Positions 7,616 through 16,254 of a DNA stretch of 64,000 nucleotides are shown piece after piece. Under the pieces are notes generated by a model, which saw only the letters and a program-made list of their open reading frames with translations, was not told where the DNA came from and made no database searches. This DNA is from JBBBNV01 sp037137075 (GTDB taxonomy: Bacteria > Bacillota > Bacilli > Paenibacillales > NBRC-103111), in NCBI RefSeq assembly GCF_037137075.1, contig NZ_JBBBNV010000002.1, forward strand, positions 186,001 through 250,000. Reading direction: 5' to 3'. Position 1 is the stretch's first letter. The number at the start of each line of letters is the position of its first letter. The position numbers and the translations under genes are program-made.

Positions 7616-7790
7616 ATGAAACGTCTGTGCATTATTCCTTGCGGGCTTAGAAAAATATGGGACAGCAGCCCGGACGCAGCAGGTGTTCGGGGAGAATTGC
7701 CGGATCAGCGATCCGCTCACCGGTACGAAAGGCATCGGCCATAGGCTGCAAAGGCTGGACGCCGCGCTGAAGACCGGTCAGACGCTGTAA
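7616..7790 (+). pseudogene. Remnant of a DUF6884-type gene
   Basis: ATG at 7616 has an AAGGAG ribosome site and encodes MKRLCIIPCGLRKIWDSSPDA, typical of the N-terminus of DUF6884-family proteins as I recall them. The frame then degenerates and stops at 7742-7744. The frame ending at 7790 encodes RISDPLTGTKGIGHRLQRLD and resembles the family's C-terminal segment. The two parts are joined by a frameshift near 7670-7690, and most of the roughly 150-residue middle is missing. The family has no certain function. The region 7791-7930 after it shows nothing coding. Confidence 0.6.
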
Positions 7791-7937
7791 GAACGGCGGC
7801 AAACCATCCTTCATCATCGTCAAGACGAAACCACACGCAGCCTCACGCAAAAATCCCAAGGCGACGAAAGGGACAAATAAGAACAAAACCGGTGTAAAGA
7901 CAGCATGAAAAAGCAATTTTTATGCCAGGGGGTGTAC

Positions 7938-7943
7938 TATAAT
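7938..7943 (+). promoter_or_regulatory. Candidate -10 element of the dehydrogenase gene
   Basis: TATAAT lies 46 bases before the chosen start at 7989. No good -35 hexamer is visible. If used, it rules out the upstream in-frame ATG at 7905. Confidence 0.4.
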
Positions 7944-7988
7944 GAAACCGTTCAGTTACAAACCATTACGGAAACGGAGATGAGGCAG

Positions 7989-9287
7989 ATGAAAACATAC
8001 GTGGTTTGCGGTGTGAGCGGACGGGCTATCGGCATGTTTATAGAACCGATCGTGAAAACGTTCTCAGCACATGGGCAGGTGGTTGGACTGCTGGATGTGG
8101 ACCCGCGCAGGTTCGAGGTATGCTTCGAGCGCATCCCGCAGCTGAGCGGAATTCCCGTCTATGCCCCGGATCAGTTTGAGAGCATGATTCGCGAGACGCA
8201 GCCGGACGTTGTTATTGTAGCCGGAGCGGATCATACGCATGAGCAGTATATCGTTAAGGCGCTGGAGCATGATCTGGATGTCATTACCGAGAAGCCGATG
8301 GCGACGACCAGCGAAGAGTGCCGCCGAATTTTGGACGCGGAGGCGAAGAGTAAGGGCAAAGTTACCGTTGCCTTCAATTACCGGTATATGCCGATTCATA
8401 CGAAGCTGAAGGAAATGATTCTGGAGGGCAAAATCGGGCGCGTTACGTCGGTGGACCTGAACTGGTATATCGATACGTTTCATGGCGCCAGCTACTTCAA
8501 ACGCTGGAACCGGGTCAGAAGCAATTCGGGCGGCCTGTCCATTCATAAAAGCACACACCACTTCGATCTGGTGAACTGGTGGATTGATCAGGTTCCGGTG
8601 GAGGCTTTTGCGTACGGGGCCTTGAACTATTACGGGCCCAACGGGGAGCTGAATCCGGCCAAGGAAGACGGCCGCTACTGCGGCACCTGTACCGTGAAGC
8701 AGGACTGCTCGTACTATATGCGGTGGTCCACGCGGAGCCGTGAGGTGGTTCCGGTTGATGATCATGTCGGGTCCGTAACCCAGCTTCAAGGTCAAAGCAA
8801 CTATACCGGATACCGGCCGGACGCCTGTATTTTCGACTCCGAGATCGATATTGAAGACACCTACACGGCTGTCGTCAAATACGACCGCGGGGCGCTGCTC
8901 AGCTATTCCGTCAATTTCTCCGTGCCCTATGAAGGCTACCGTCTTGCCATTAACGGCACGAAGGGCCGTCTGGAAACGCAGGAGTATCATTCGCCGGGCC
9001 GGACGCCGTTCCCGGTTCCGCAGCAAACGATCGACTATTTGCCGCTGTTCGGCTCGAAGGAAACGATCCATGTCGTCTTTACCGAGGGCGGTCACGGCGG
9101 CGGGGACCCGGTTATTTTGGAGGATATGTTCCTGGGTCCGGACCCCCGCAGATCGTATGAAATCTTGTCCGGAGCCCGGGCGGGCACCAATTCCGTCTTG
9201 ACCGGCGAAGCGGTTTGGAAGTCGGTCCAATCCGGCGCTCCGGTCCGTATTCAGGAGCTTCTGGAGGATCGTTCAGAACAAAACTGA
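7989..9287 (+). CDS. Gfo/Idh/MocA-family oxidoreductase
   Basis: A 432-residue protein with an N-terminal Rossmann domain: VVCGVSGRAIGMF near residue 4, an aspartate ending strand 2 (LLDVDPRRF), and the EKPMATTSEECRR motif near residue 100, whose EKP is the family hallmark. A C-terminal Gfo/Idh/MocA domain includes GGLSIHKSTHHFDLVNWW, with the conserved His-x4-Asp. A CGTC...DC cysteine cluster near residue 235 may hold a metal. These enzymes oxidise or epimerise sugars, inositols or related polyols with NAD(P) in the cytoplasm; the substrate cannot be told. The start at 7989 follows a GGAGATGAGG ribosome region and lies downstream of the candidate -10. It is a stand-alone gene with a strong terminator after it. 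Confidence 0.85.
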   Translation: MKTYVVCGVSGRAIGMFIEPIVKTFSAHGQVVGLLDVDPRRFEVCFERIPQLSGIPVYAPDQFESMIRETQPDVVIVAGADHTHEQYIVKALEHDLDVITEKPMATTSEECRRILDAEAKSKGKVTVAFNYRYMPIHTKLKEMILEGKIGRVTSVDLNWYIDTFHGASYFKRWNRVRSNSGGLSIHKSTHHFDLVNWWIDQVPVEAFAYGALNYYGPNGELNPAKEDGRYCGTCTVKQDCSYYMRWSTRSREVVPVDDHVGSVTQLQGQSNYTGYRPDACIFDSEIDIEDTYTAVVKYDRGALLSYSVNFSVPYEGYRLAINGTKGRLETQEYHSPGRTPFPVPQQTIDYLPLFGSKETIHVVFTEGGHGGGDPVILEDMFLGPDPRRSYEILSGARAGTNSVLTGEAVWKSVQSGAPVRIQELLEDRSEQN

Positions 9288-9374
9288 TACTACGGGTAGA
9301 CCGGTAAGTCGATAAGTCCGATAAGACCGGCGCCGGGAATTGGGCATGAGCCGCGCGCGCCGAAAAAAATATAA

Positions 9375-9447
9375 GGCACCGAACGCCCCTGAGGACTGCG
9401 GCATCTTGTCCGCTTTAAGCTCTCAAGGCGTATCGGGCCTTTTTTTG
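9375..9447 (+). terminator. Rho-independent terminator after the dehydrogenase gene
   Basis: A long interrupted stem (GGC-CCGA-CGCC-TGAG pairing with CTCA-GGCG-TCGG-GCC) ends in TTTTTTT at 9440-9446. Confidence 0.75.
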
Positions 9448-9533
9448 ATGAAGATTTTACCAAAAGCCGTTATAATACGACAGGTAAAGGCTTGAAAATC
9501 GGCTGATCAGCGTCATTTGGGGGGACAGAAGCA

Positions 9534-11264
9534 GTGTATTGTTCATTTTGCGGGAAGCCGCTTCAGACGGAAGACCGGTTTTGCAGCGGCTGCGGCACGG
9601 CAGTTCAAGCGGCAGCGCCGAATCCGGAGAAGCTGAAGAGGGGTTATTCTATTTTTTTCGGACAAGGATCAGAGTATTACACGAAGCAGCTGGAGGTACG
9701 GCGGAATTGGAACTGGGGGGCCTTTCTGTTTGATTTTTACTGGATGCTGTACCGGAAAATGTACCTGTATGGCGTGCTTTTTCTGATAGCATCCTCCGTC
9801 GTGGTGAATACAATCGCGTCTTTTTTCAGGGGCAGCGGCTATCCTTCCATTGAAAAGGCGATTGCAGCCGGGCTGCTCGTCTATTTTATACTCAAGGTCG
9901 TTCTGGGGCTGGCGGCTAATAGACTGTACTTCCTGCATGCGGGCCGCACAATAGCGAGGGTGCTCCGGCTGCCTGTAGATGAGGAACTCCGGGAGAAGGA
10001 GCTGGCCCGCCGCGGCGGTACAAGTCTGGTCTGGCCCGTTGTGCTTCTTGTGCTGCCGGCAGTGATTGCCCTGGCTGCGTTTGCCGTTTCCTTCAGCATG
10101 TCATACCGGGCGGCGAGTGAAGCCATCACGAAGCAGGCGGCGCTGCAGGAGCAGCAGCGGTCCAGGCAAGAACAGACCGTGAGCCCTCGTCAGCAGAAGG
10201 AAGTGTCTTCTGTTCCCGTTGGAACCGGTGAAAGCAGCCTTCATTCCGAAGATTCGCAGCCGGGAGGCGCGGCGGGCGGGGAGCCCGTCGATGTCGATGT
10301 GCGGCTTCTCCAGGCGGTAACCGCCTTGGAGGAAGGGCTGACGAAGAGCCTGCTGCAGCAAGGCGGTAATCCGAACACGGTCAATGCCGCCGGCAAGCCG
10401 CTGCTCTTTATTGCTGCAGAGGGCAACAAAACCGGGCTGGTCCGGCTGCTGCTCGAGGCAGGAGCGGAAGTCGATGACAATCAAGGCAATACCCCACTGC
10501 CAATCGCGGTAAGAGCCAACAATGTGGAGATGGTGAAGCTTCTTCATCAATACGGAGCAAGCGTACGTTATGTAGAGGAAGGACAGCGGTCATTGCTGGA
10601 GGTCGCTCAGCAGGCGGGCTTCAAGGACATGGCTGCCGTACTGAAGGCTTATGCGGCCGAGGAGCTGGCTGGCAGTATCCAGCCGCGGTTTACGTTTGAA
10701 TTATCCGACAGCCGGGGCGATGCGTACACGGTTTCGATTTTGGCCGACGATGAGAGACGTACAATCACAGATACTCCCGGTGGAGGGGATATGCCGGGGG
10801 ATCCGGTTGTGAGCGGTACGTACCAGGTGCTGCTGGAGCCTCATGGCTCAGCGGCGGGCAGTACGGACATTCAGCCTGTAAAGCTGTTTCCTGATGAGCA
10901 GTCATTCGGGCGCTTTAACCTGAATCGCAGCGATATGGTTTACGTCCTGCCCGCCCAGAGAAAGGGGCAGCCGGATATGTTGGCGGTCACGCAGTACGGC
11001 ACCTCAAGCTTCAATCTTGCGCGGCTGTTCTATGTGCACGACGGACGGCTGGTTCCTGTCCGCTGGTCCTACGATCAGGGGACCGCGGAAGGCAGGAGCA
11101 GACTGGATTGGGAGGTGGGCTCGCTGGAGCAGGCCGGCGGAGACACGCTTCGGACGGTAACCTATTACAACGGGGACGGCAAATACACGGTCATGACTTG
11201 GTTTTTTGACCCTGCCTCGGGCACGCTTCAACTAATCAAGAAGGAGCAGACGGACAACCCTTGA
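9534..11264 (+). CDS. Zinc-ribbon, DUF2628-like membrane and ankyrin-repeat protein
   Basis: A 576-residue protein starting at GTG with a GGGGGGA ribosome region. Residues 1-27 form a zinc ribbon (CSFCGK ... CSGCG). Residues 60-115 and 155-190 hold three or four hydrophobic segments with the NWGAFLFDFYWMLYRKMYLYG signature of DUF2628-like membrane proteins. A Gln/Ser-rich linker follows, then two or three ankyrin repeats (about 265-385; GKPLLFIAAEGNKTGLVRLL, GNTPLPIAVRANNVEMVKLL). The C-terminal 190 residues look like a soluble extracytoplasmic-type domain with no family I recognise. The ankyrin part probably mediates protein contacts. TATAAT at 9471-9476 is a candidate -10. Confidence 0.7.
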   Translation: MYCSFCGKPLQTEDRFCSGCGTAVQAAAPNPEKLKRGYSIFFGQGSEYYTKQLEVRRNWNWGAFLFDFYWMLYRKMYLYGVLFLIASSVVVNTIASFFRGSGYPSIEKAIAAGLLVYFILKVVLGLAANRLYFLHAGRTIARVLRLPVDEELREKELARRGGTSLVWPVVLLVLPAVIALAAFAVSFSMSYRAASEAITKQAALQEQQRSRQEQTVSPRQQKEVSSVPVGTGESSLHSEDSQPGGAAGGEPVDVDVRLLQAVTALEEGLTKSLLQQGGNPNTVNAAGKPLLFIAAEGNKTGLVRLLLEAGAEVDDNQGNTPLPIAVRANNVEMVKLLHQYGASVRYVEEGQRSLLEVAQQAGFKDMAAVLKAYAAEELAGSIQPRFTFELSDSRGDAYTVSILADDERRTITDTPGGGDMPGDPVVSGTYQVLLEPHGSAAGSTDIQPVKLFPDEQSFGRFNLNRSDMVYVLPAQRKGQPDMLAVTQYGTSSFNLARLFYVHDGRLVPVRWSYDQGTAEGRSRLDWEVGSLEQAGGDTLRTVTYYNGDGKYTVMTWFFDPASGTLQLIKKEQTDNP

Positions 11265-11304
11265 GGCGAAAAGAAAGCTCAGCCAGCCGCAAGGGCGGCC
11301 CGGC

Positions 11305-11351
11305 AGACCTCGCGGATCAAAGCGAAGCAGGCTTTGATCCGCGGGGTCTTT
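11305..11351 (+). terminator. Rho-independent terminator
   Basis: A nearly perfect 19-base stem (11305-11323 with 11331-11349, one mismatch) with a 7-base loop ends in a short T-rich tail. It isolates the sugar locus that follows. Confidence 0.75.
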
Positions 11352-11435
11352 GTCTATAGGAGTGGATCGTGCAGCCGTTTTAGGGGGAAGAAGTCCGCCT
11401 TGGAACAGCGGATGAAATCGGTTTAAAAATGGACG

Positions 11436-11464
11436 TTGACATGAAAACGGTTTATCCATATAAT
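11436..11464 (+). promoter_or_regulatory. Perfect consensus sigma-A promoter with a cre-like site in its spacer
   Basis: TTGACA (11436-11441), 17 bases, TATAAT (11459-11464) is an exact consensus promoter. Its spacer contains TGAAAACGGTTTAT (11442-11455), a 12-of-14 match to the CcpA cre consensus, so carbon catabolite repression by direct promoter block is plausible. Confidence 0.8.
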
Positions 11465-11482
11465 AAAGTTGAAATTGCAAAT

Positions 11483-11582
11483 ACGTATTAGCATAACGTA
11501 TTAGCATAACGTATTAGCTAAATTTGCTTCTTCCCATTATTGCCAGTATGATGTAAATATTGTGCAATTTGACGCTAATACG
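11483..11582 (+). repeat. Three tandem 13-base operator-like repeats plus one inverted copy
   Basis: ACGTATTAGCATA at 11483-11495 is repeated at 11496-11508 and again, truncated, at 11509-11520. The core GCTAATACG recurs inverted at 11574-11582, just before the LacI start. Each repeat carries a central CG, and the first forms the palindrome AATACGTATT. They lie just downstream of the promoter and are candidate sites for the LacI protein encoded next. Phasing near 13 bases puts successive sites on changing helix faces. Confidence 0.65.
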
Positions 11583-11603
11583 ATTGTAATGAGGTGGAAG
11601 GCT

Positions 11604-12626
11604 ATGGCCAGCATTAAGGAAATTGCGCAGCTTGCACAAGTGTCGCAGGGCACAGCTTCCATGGTGCTGAACGGAAAGGGCGATCATTACCGCATCTCCG
11701 CGGCGACTCAGCAGAAAATCTGGGATGCGGCGAGGGAGCTGAACTATCAGCCGAATATTTCGGCCCGGCGGCTTCGAAGCGGCGGCGAGACGGTACTGCC
11801 CATCATTGCGCTGTTCTGGTCGCTGGATACGCGGACGGCGCTGGTTAGCCGGTTTCTCAAAGGAGTTCATGATTCCTTGACAGCCCTGGATAACGAATAC
11901 GAGCTGCTGATTCAGCCCTATGTCGGTACGAAGCTGAGTGAAGTGCGCAGCCTGGTCACAGGAACACGGTTTAACGGTGCGATTATCGCAAACCCGGCTG
12001 AGCAGGACGAGGAGTTTTTGAATCAGGCGAATTTGAATGTGCCCATTGTTCTCTACCAGCGAAGCTCCCATAAATATCCGTTTGTAAACGTAGACGGGTA
12101 CTTGGCCGGGGAGAAGGTGGCCGAGCTGTTCGCCAGCCGCGGGCACCGCCGGGTCGGCCTTGTTGTTCCGGATGTATCCTCCCGGGCGATTGAGCTCCGC
12201 AAACAAGGCTTTCTGACGAAGGCCAGGGAGCTTGGACTCTGCGTGGAGGACAAGCATGTTGTGTATGCGGATTTCTCCGAGCTGGGCGGTTATCAGGCGA
12301 TAAGGCAGCTGGAGGACATCGGCTCGGAATGGCCGACGGCCTTATTTTTCCTGAGTGATCATATGTCGGTTGGGGCGCTTATGGCGCTGAATGAGCTGGG
12401 ACGCCGGGTGCCGGACGAGGTTGAGGTTGTTGGACACGATGATAACGAGGTGACGCGGTTCACGATTCCGACCTTATCTACCGTGCATTTGCCGGTTGAA
12501 GAAATGGCTGCCGAATGCGTGAAGCTGCTGACGGATCAGATGCACCATAAATCCGGGGTGCCGGTTGGCAAAATCTTGTCTTCCCATCTGGTTATTCGTC
12601 AGTCTTGCGGCGGGTTTCCGGAGTAG
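11604..12626 (+). CDS. LacI-family transcriptional regulator
   Basis: A 340-residue protein. Residues 1-55 form the LacI HTH and hinge helix (MASIKEIAQLAQVSQGTASMVLN, then ARELNYQPNISARRLRSG). The rest is a periplasmic-binding-protein-like ligand domain (about 60-335) with GHRRVGLV and the VVGHDDNEVTRFTIPTLSTV region before the conserved C-terminal subdomain. It probably represses, or autoregulates, the sugar genes that follow when no inducer is present. The start at 11604 has a GAGGTGG ribosome site; the longer reading from 11562 would run through the operator repeat. It faces the same direction as the transport genes. Confidence 0.88.
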   Translation: MASIKEIAQLAQVSQGTASMVLNGKGDHYRISAATQQKIWDAARELNYQPNISARRLRSGGETVLPIIALFWSLDTRTALVSRFLKGVHDSLTALDNEYELLIQPYVGTKLSEVRSLVTGTRFNGAIIANPAEQDEEFLNQANLNVPIVLYQRSSHKYPFVNVDGYLAGEKVAELFASRGHRRVGLVVPDVSSRAIELRKQGFLTKARELGLCVEDKHVVYADFSELGGYQAIRQLEDIGSEWPTALFFLSDHMSVGALMALNELGRRVPDEVEVVGHDDNEVTRFTIPTLSTVHLPVEEMAAECVKLLTDQMHHKSGVPVGKILSSHLVIRQSCGGFPE

Positions 12627-12726
12627 GCGATAAACGATGACGGCTGTCTTGAATCGGGCGGCCTTCATCTGAATCCATAGCACACTCTGGTACGGAGGTG
12701 AAGAGGCTGCTATTTCGGACCATTCA

Positions 12727-12740
12727 AGAAAACGCTTACA
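12727..12740 (+). promoter_or_regulatory. cre-like site before the ABC importer genes
   Basis: AGAAAACGCTTACA matches the CcpA cre consensus (TGWAARCGYTWNCW) except at the first base. It lies 140 bases upstream of the binding-protein start and suggests glucose repression of the importer. Confidence 0.55.
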
Positions 12741-12880
12741 TTCATAAGATTCGTCAATGACGGCAATGCTTAGTAAAGGCTTGAATTCAGCTTCTGTTGC
12801 TTAAACGCGCAGCCTTGTCCGGGCAGCAGCCCGCCGGGCTTACCGCTTTAAGATATATTCCATCTAAGGGGGAAACACAA

Positions 12881-14197
12881 ATGAAACTGAAAAAAACATT
12901 AGCTGTCCTCTTGACCTCGCTGATGGTTGTGACGGTCGGCTGCTCCGGCAAAACCGAATCGAATGCACAATCCGGCGCTTCAGGCGGAACAGCGCAAACC
13001 GGTACGGTTAATATTGATTATTGGGGCGGCTGGACAGGTCCCGACTTGAATACAATGAAAGGCCTGGTCGATAAGTTCAATCAGGAGCAAAGCAAGATTC
13101 ATGTGGAGTTTACATCCCTGCAATGGACACCCTTGTTTACCAAATTCCTGACCGAAATGAAGGGCGGATCGCCGCCGGATGTATTGGCTATGCACCCGTT
13201 CGAGCTGGGACAATTCACCGAAATGGGCGTTCTCGATGCCAAAACCGTTGAAGAGGTAAAGCTGAACAAGGCCGATTATTCCTCCTTCGCATGGGGCGGA
13301 ACGTTCTATAAAGGCACACAGTACGCTGTGCCGCTCGATGTGCATGAGCACGGCGTGTACTACAACAAGGAACTGCTCGAGAAGGCCGGCCTGACCGCAC
13401 CGCCTAAAACAGGCGAAGAGCTGATTGCCATGGGGCAAAAGCTGACGTTGGACAAAAACGGCAAGCACCCGAATGAAAGCGGCTTCGATGAGAATAACAT
13501 CGTCCAGTATGGGCTTGGATTCTCGATGAACCACCATGTGTTCTATCAAATGTATGCGCTGATTAACCAGCAGGGCGACAATCCGTTTAATGAAACGATG
13601 ACCAAGCTGGAATGGGACGAGCAGAAGGCGGCCAAAGCCATCAGCTTCCTGCAGGATCTCGTATTCAAGCACAAAATTGTGCCGAAGGGCGAGAAATCCC
13701 CGGTTGATGATTTCACGGCGGGCAAAGTAGCGATGTTTATCGATGGCCCATGGCAAATGCCGAAGCTGGAAGCGTCCAGCGTGAAGTGGGGCAGCGCAGC
13801 GTATCCGAAGGTGTTCGACAAGCAGGCTTCCTGGGGTGCGGCGGAGGTGCTGACGTTCCCGCTCAAGCCAAAAGCGGATCCGGCGAAAAAAGCGGCTGCA
13901 GTGGAATTCGTAAAATGGCTGGATAAAAACTCCGGCGACTGGGCTAAATCCGGACAGCTGCCTTCCAGCAATGCAGGCATGCAGGTGGCGATGACGCTGC
14001 CGGGCCGCGAAGCGTTCATCGGCGGACTGGGCAATGCGGTGCTGCTGCCGGCTCACCCGAAAGCGGCTCAGCTGTTCTCCAGCACGGCGCCAAGCCCGAT
14101 TTTGACTGCTGCCCAGGATGCAATCCTGAACAACAAGAATCCTCTTGAAATTGCGAAGCAGCTCAAAAAAGAGCTGGACAGCATTCTAGCGCAATAA
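12881..14197 (+). CDS. Sugar ABC transporter substrate-binding lipoprotein (family 1)
   Basis: A 438-residue protein with a lipoprotein signal (Lys-rich start, hydrophobic stretch, VVTVGC lipobox with Cys near residue 23), then a Ser/Gly linker and a type-I extracellular solute-binding fold (VNIDYWGGWTGPDLNTM, KFNQEQ near residue 67, the PPKTGEEL motif near 180, FIDGPWQMP near 290). It captures a sugar or oligosaccharide outside the membrane and passes it to the two permeases encoded next. The start at 12881 has AAGGGGGA upstream. Hairpins between this gene and the permeases would favour high expression of the binding protein. No ATPase gene is in the cluster, so a shared MsmX-type ATPase is expected. 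Confidence 0.88.
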   Translation: MKLKKTLAVLLTSLMVVTVGCSGKTESNAQSGASGGTAQTGTVNIDYWGGWTGPDLNTMKGLVDKFNQEQSKIHVEFTSLQWTPLFTKFLTEMKGGSPPDVLAMHPFELGQFTEMGVLDAKTVEEVKLNKADYSSFAWGGTFYKGTQYAVPLDVHEHGVYYNKELLEKAGLTAPPKTGEELIAMGQKLTLDKNGKHPNESGFDENNIVQYGLGFSMNHHVFYQMYALINQQGDNPFNETMTKLEWDEQKAAKAISFLQDLVFKHKIVPKGEKSPVDDFTAGKVAMFIDGPWQMPKLEASSVKWGSAAYPKVFDKQASWGAAEVLTFPLKPKADPAKKAAAVEFVKWLDKNSGDWAKSGQLPSSNAGMQVAMTLPGREAFIGGLGNAVLLPAHPKAAQLFSSTAPSPILTAAQDAILNNKNPLEIAKQLKKELDSILAQ

Positions 14198-14202
14198 AAG
14201 CG

Positions 14203-14305
14203 GCAGTCTTCCGCCCGGAAGACCTGCGGCAAAGTAATACGAGTTCCTTGCAGACACACAGAGGAGACTACGCGCCGGATGGCGGCCAGAACTTGCTTCC
14301 GGCGC
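14203..14305 (+). other. Two intercistronic hairpins between binding protein and permease
   Basis: GCAGTCTTCC pairs with GGAAGAC-TGC at 14203-14227, and GCGCCGGA (14272-14279) pairs with TCCGGCGC (14298-14305). Neither has a T-run. Such hairpins commonly stabilise the upstream message or attenuate transcription into the permease genes. Confidence 0.55.
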
Positions 14306-14370
14306 GGCTCCCTCTTCTGAAAAAAACAAAATAAGAAGACAGAAATTTCTCGGAAGGGTTGAAGAAACCT

Positions 14371-15228
14371 ATGAAAAGGCAAGGAAAGGTCGCAGCATTG
14401 TTTTTACTGCCTTACTTGTTGGTCTTTGTGGTCTTTCGGTTCGGGCCCAGTGTGGCCGGGCTGTTCGTAAGCTTTGAGAAGTGGAATATTGTCGGGACGG
14501 CGACGTTCGCCGGACTGGATAACTTCAAGCGGCTTTTTAACGATCCGATTTTTCTCATCGCCTTGAAGAACACTTTGCTGTTCCTGGCTATGACGCTGCC
14601 ATGCCTGATTATATTCAGTCTGCTGTTGGCGGCGCTGCTTAATCAGAAGCTTCGTTTCCGCAATTCCGTACGGACGGTGGCCATCATTCCTTACGTACTT
14701 ATTCCGGCGGTAGTTGGTATTATTTGGAACTGGTTGTATGACAACAACTTCGGGATTTTGAATTATTACTTAAAAGGGCTTGGTCTTCCCCCGGTGGAAT
14801 GGCTAACCAGTGAGACGTGGGCATTATTTTCTGTAGCGATTGTAACCGTATGGTCTTATATTGGCTATAACATGATTTTGTACCTGGCGGGGCTGCAGGA
14901 TATTCCAAGCGAATTGTACGAGGCTTCCAAAATCGACGGGGCAACCAAGGTGCAAACGTTTATGAAAATTACGCTGCCGTTGTTAAAACCGATTACCTCG
15001 ATGATTATAACGCTGACACTTATCAATACCATTCAAATTTTTGACCAAATCTTCGTCATGACCAACGGCGGACCGGGAACGGCAACGCTGACCCTCGTAC
15101 AGTACTTGTACGGCACAGCTTTCCAGAACTACAACCTTGGCTACGGTTCAACCTTGGGAATCGCGATGCTTGTCATTTTGATTGTGTTTGTGCAAATCCA
15201 GTCCAGATTGCTGAAGCTGGATGACTAG
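14371..15228 (+). CDS. Sugar ABC transporter permease 1 (MalF/UgpA type)
   Basis: A 285-residue integral membrane protein with six hydrophobic segments, beginning KVAALFLLPYLLVFVVFRFGPS. The permease EAA loop reads YEASKIDGATKVQTFMKITLPLLKP near residues 188-212 and docks the ATPase. It pairs with the next permease to form the channel for the sugar bound by the upstream lipoprotein. The start at 14371 is preferred; a TTG at 14359 is in frame but sits directly against the GGAAGG ribosome site. Its last codons overlap the upstream region of the next gene by sharing TAGGGGGA as stop codon and ribosome site. Confidence 0.88.
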   Translation: MKRQGKVAALFLLPYLLVFVVFRFGPSVAGLFVSFEKWNIVGTATFAGLDNFKRLFNDPIFLIALKNTLLFLAMTLPCLIIFSLLLAALLNQKLRFRNSVRTVAIIPYVLIPAVVGIIWNWLYDNNFGILNYYLKGLGLPPVEWLTSETWALFSVAIVTVWSYIGYNMILYLAGLQDIPSELYEASKIDGATKVQTFMKITLPLLKPITSMIITLTLINTIQIFDQIFVMTNGGPGTATLTLVQYLYGTAFQNYNLGYGSTLGIAMLVILIVFVQIQSRLLKLDD

Positions 15229-15241
15229 GGGGACATCAGGA

Positions 15242-16072
15242 ATGAAATCAATGCAAAAAGTCGGTATTTATGTAGTCATGGCGTTGACGGCAGTTGTGTT
15301 CCTGTTTCCGCTGCTGTGGTCATTCATCTCGTCACTGAAGCCGGAGGCGCAAATCGTAAGCTATCCGCCCAAATGGATTCCGGATCAGGTTACCTTCGAC
15401 AATTACCTGCATGTGTGGGAGCAATATCCGTACGGCAGCTGGATGCTCAATAGTATTTTTATGACCGTGCTGTCAACCGTATTTGTCCTGCTGTTGACGA
15501 CACCGGCGGCTTATGCGTTCGGACGGCTTCATTTCAGAGGGAAGAAGCTGGTGTTCACGCTGGTCGTGTCTATGCTGCTTATCCCGATCCAGGCTTATAT
15601 CGTGCCTCTGTTTCTGCTCGTATCGAGTCTGGGCCTGCTTAATTCGTACTCCTCGATCATTTTGGTGGCCGGGGCCAACGTAACCAGTGTGTTTATTTTG
15701 ACCAGCTTCTTTAAAAGCATCCCGCGTGATTTGGAGGAGGCCGCCCGCATTGACGGATGCCAGGAGTTCGGCATTTTCGCCAAAATCATGCTGCCGCTGA
15801 CGAAGCCGGCGCTATCCACCGTTACGATTCTGATGTTCATTACGAACTGGAACAACTTCCTGTGGCCGATGATTGCAATTCGGGACAATTCCCTCAAGCC
15901 GCTGACCGTAGGGATTGCCCAGTTCATGGGCGGCGCGAACTCAACGGCCCAGTTCCAATACGGGACGTCTCTCGCCGCTGCGTGTATGGCTATTGTTCCT
16001 TCGATTATCGTATTTCTTTCCCTGCAAAAGCAGTTTGTTGAAGGGATTGCAAGCACAGGGATTAAAGGCTAG
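15242..16072 (+). CDS. Sugar ABC transporter permease 2 (MalG/UgpE type)
   Basis: A 276-residue integral membrane protein with six hydrophobic segments, starting with VGIYVVMALTAVVFLFPLLWSF. The EAA loop is LEEAARIDGCQEFGIFAKIMLPLTKPAL near residues 165-192. It ends in the typical QKQFVEGIASTGIKG tail. The start at 15242 has AGGGGG nine bases upstream, overlapping the previous gene's stop codon, which implies translational coupling. It forms the second half of the permease heterodimer. A hairpin (16098-16114) and a stronger one (16182-16222) follow before the next gene. Confidence 0.88.
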   Translation: MKSMQKVGIYVVMALTAVVFLFPLLWSFISSLKPEAQIVSYPPKWIPDQVTFDNYLHVWEQYPYGSWMLNSIFMTVLSTVFVLLLTTPAAYAFGRLHFRGKKLVFTLVVSMLLIPIQAYIVPLFLLVSSLGLLNSYSSIILVAGANVTSVFILTSFFKSIPRDLEEAARIDGCQEFGIFAKIMLPLTKPALSTVTILMFITNWNNFLWPMIAIRDNSLKPLTVGIAQFMGGANSTAQFQYGTSLAAACMAIVPSIIVFLSLQKQFVEGIASTGIKG

Positions 16073-16097
16073 ACTCCGTGCCGCACTTGCCATTGCT

Positions 16098-16222
16098 CCG
16101 GGCATTCAGCCCGGGCCTCGGTACAGGATGACGCTGGAGCGGAGCGGTAAGAATCGCTTATTCAAAAACAGGGCCAACCCGATCTGCCCCCGCCGGCTGT
16201 TTTATCCGGTAAACGGGCAGAT
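16098..16222 (+). other. Leader hairpins before the Asp-box protein gene
   Basis: CCGGGC/GCCCGG pair at 16098-16114. ATCTGCCC (16182-16189) pairs with GGGCAGAT (16215-16222), with inner CCGG pairing. There is no clear T-run, so these may be processing or stability elements inside the operon. Confidence 0.45.
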
Positions 16223-16254
16223 TCGCGGTTATTTTTCCGTTAGGAGGCTTCAGG

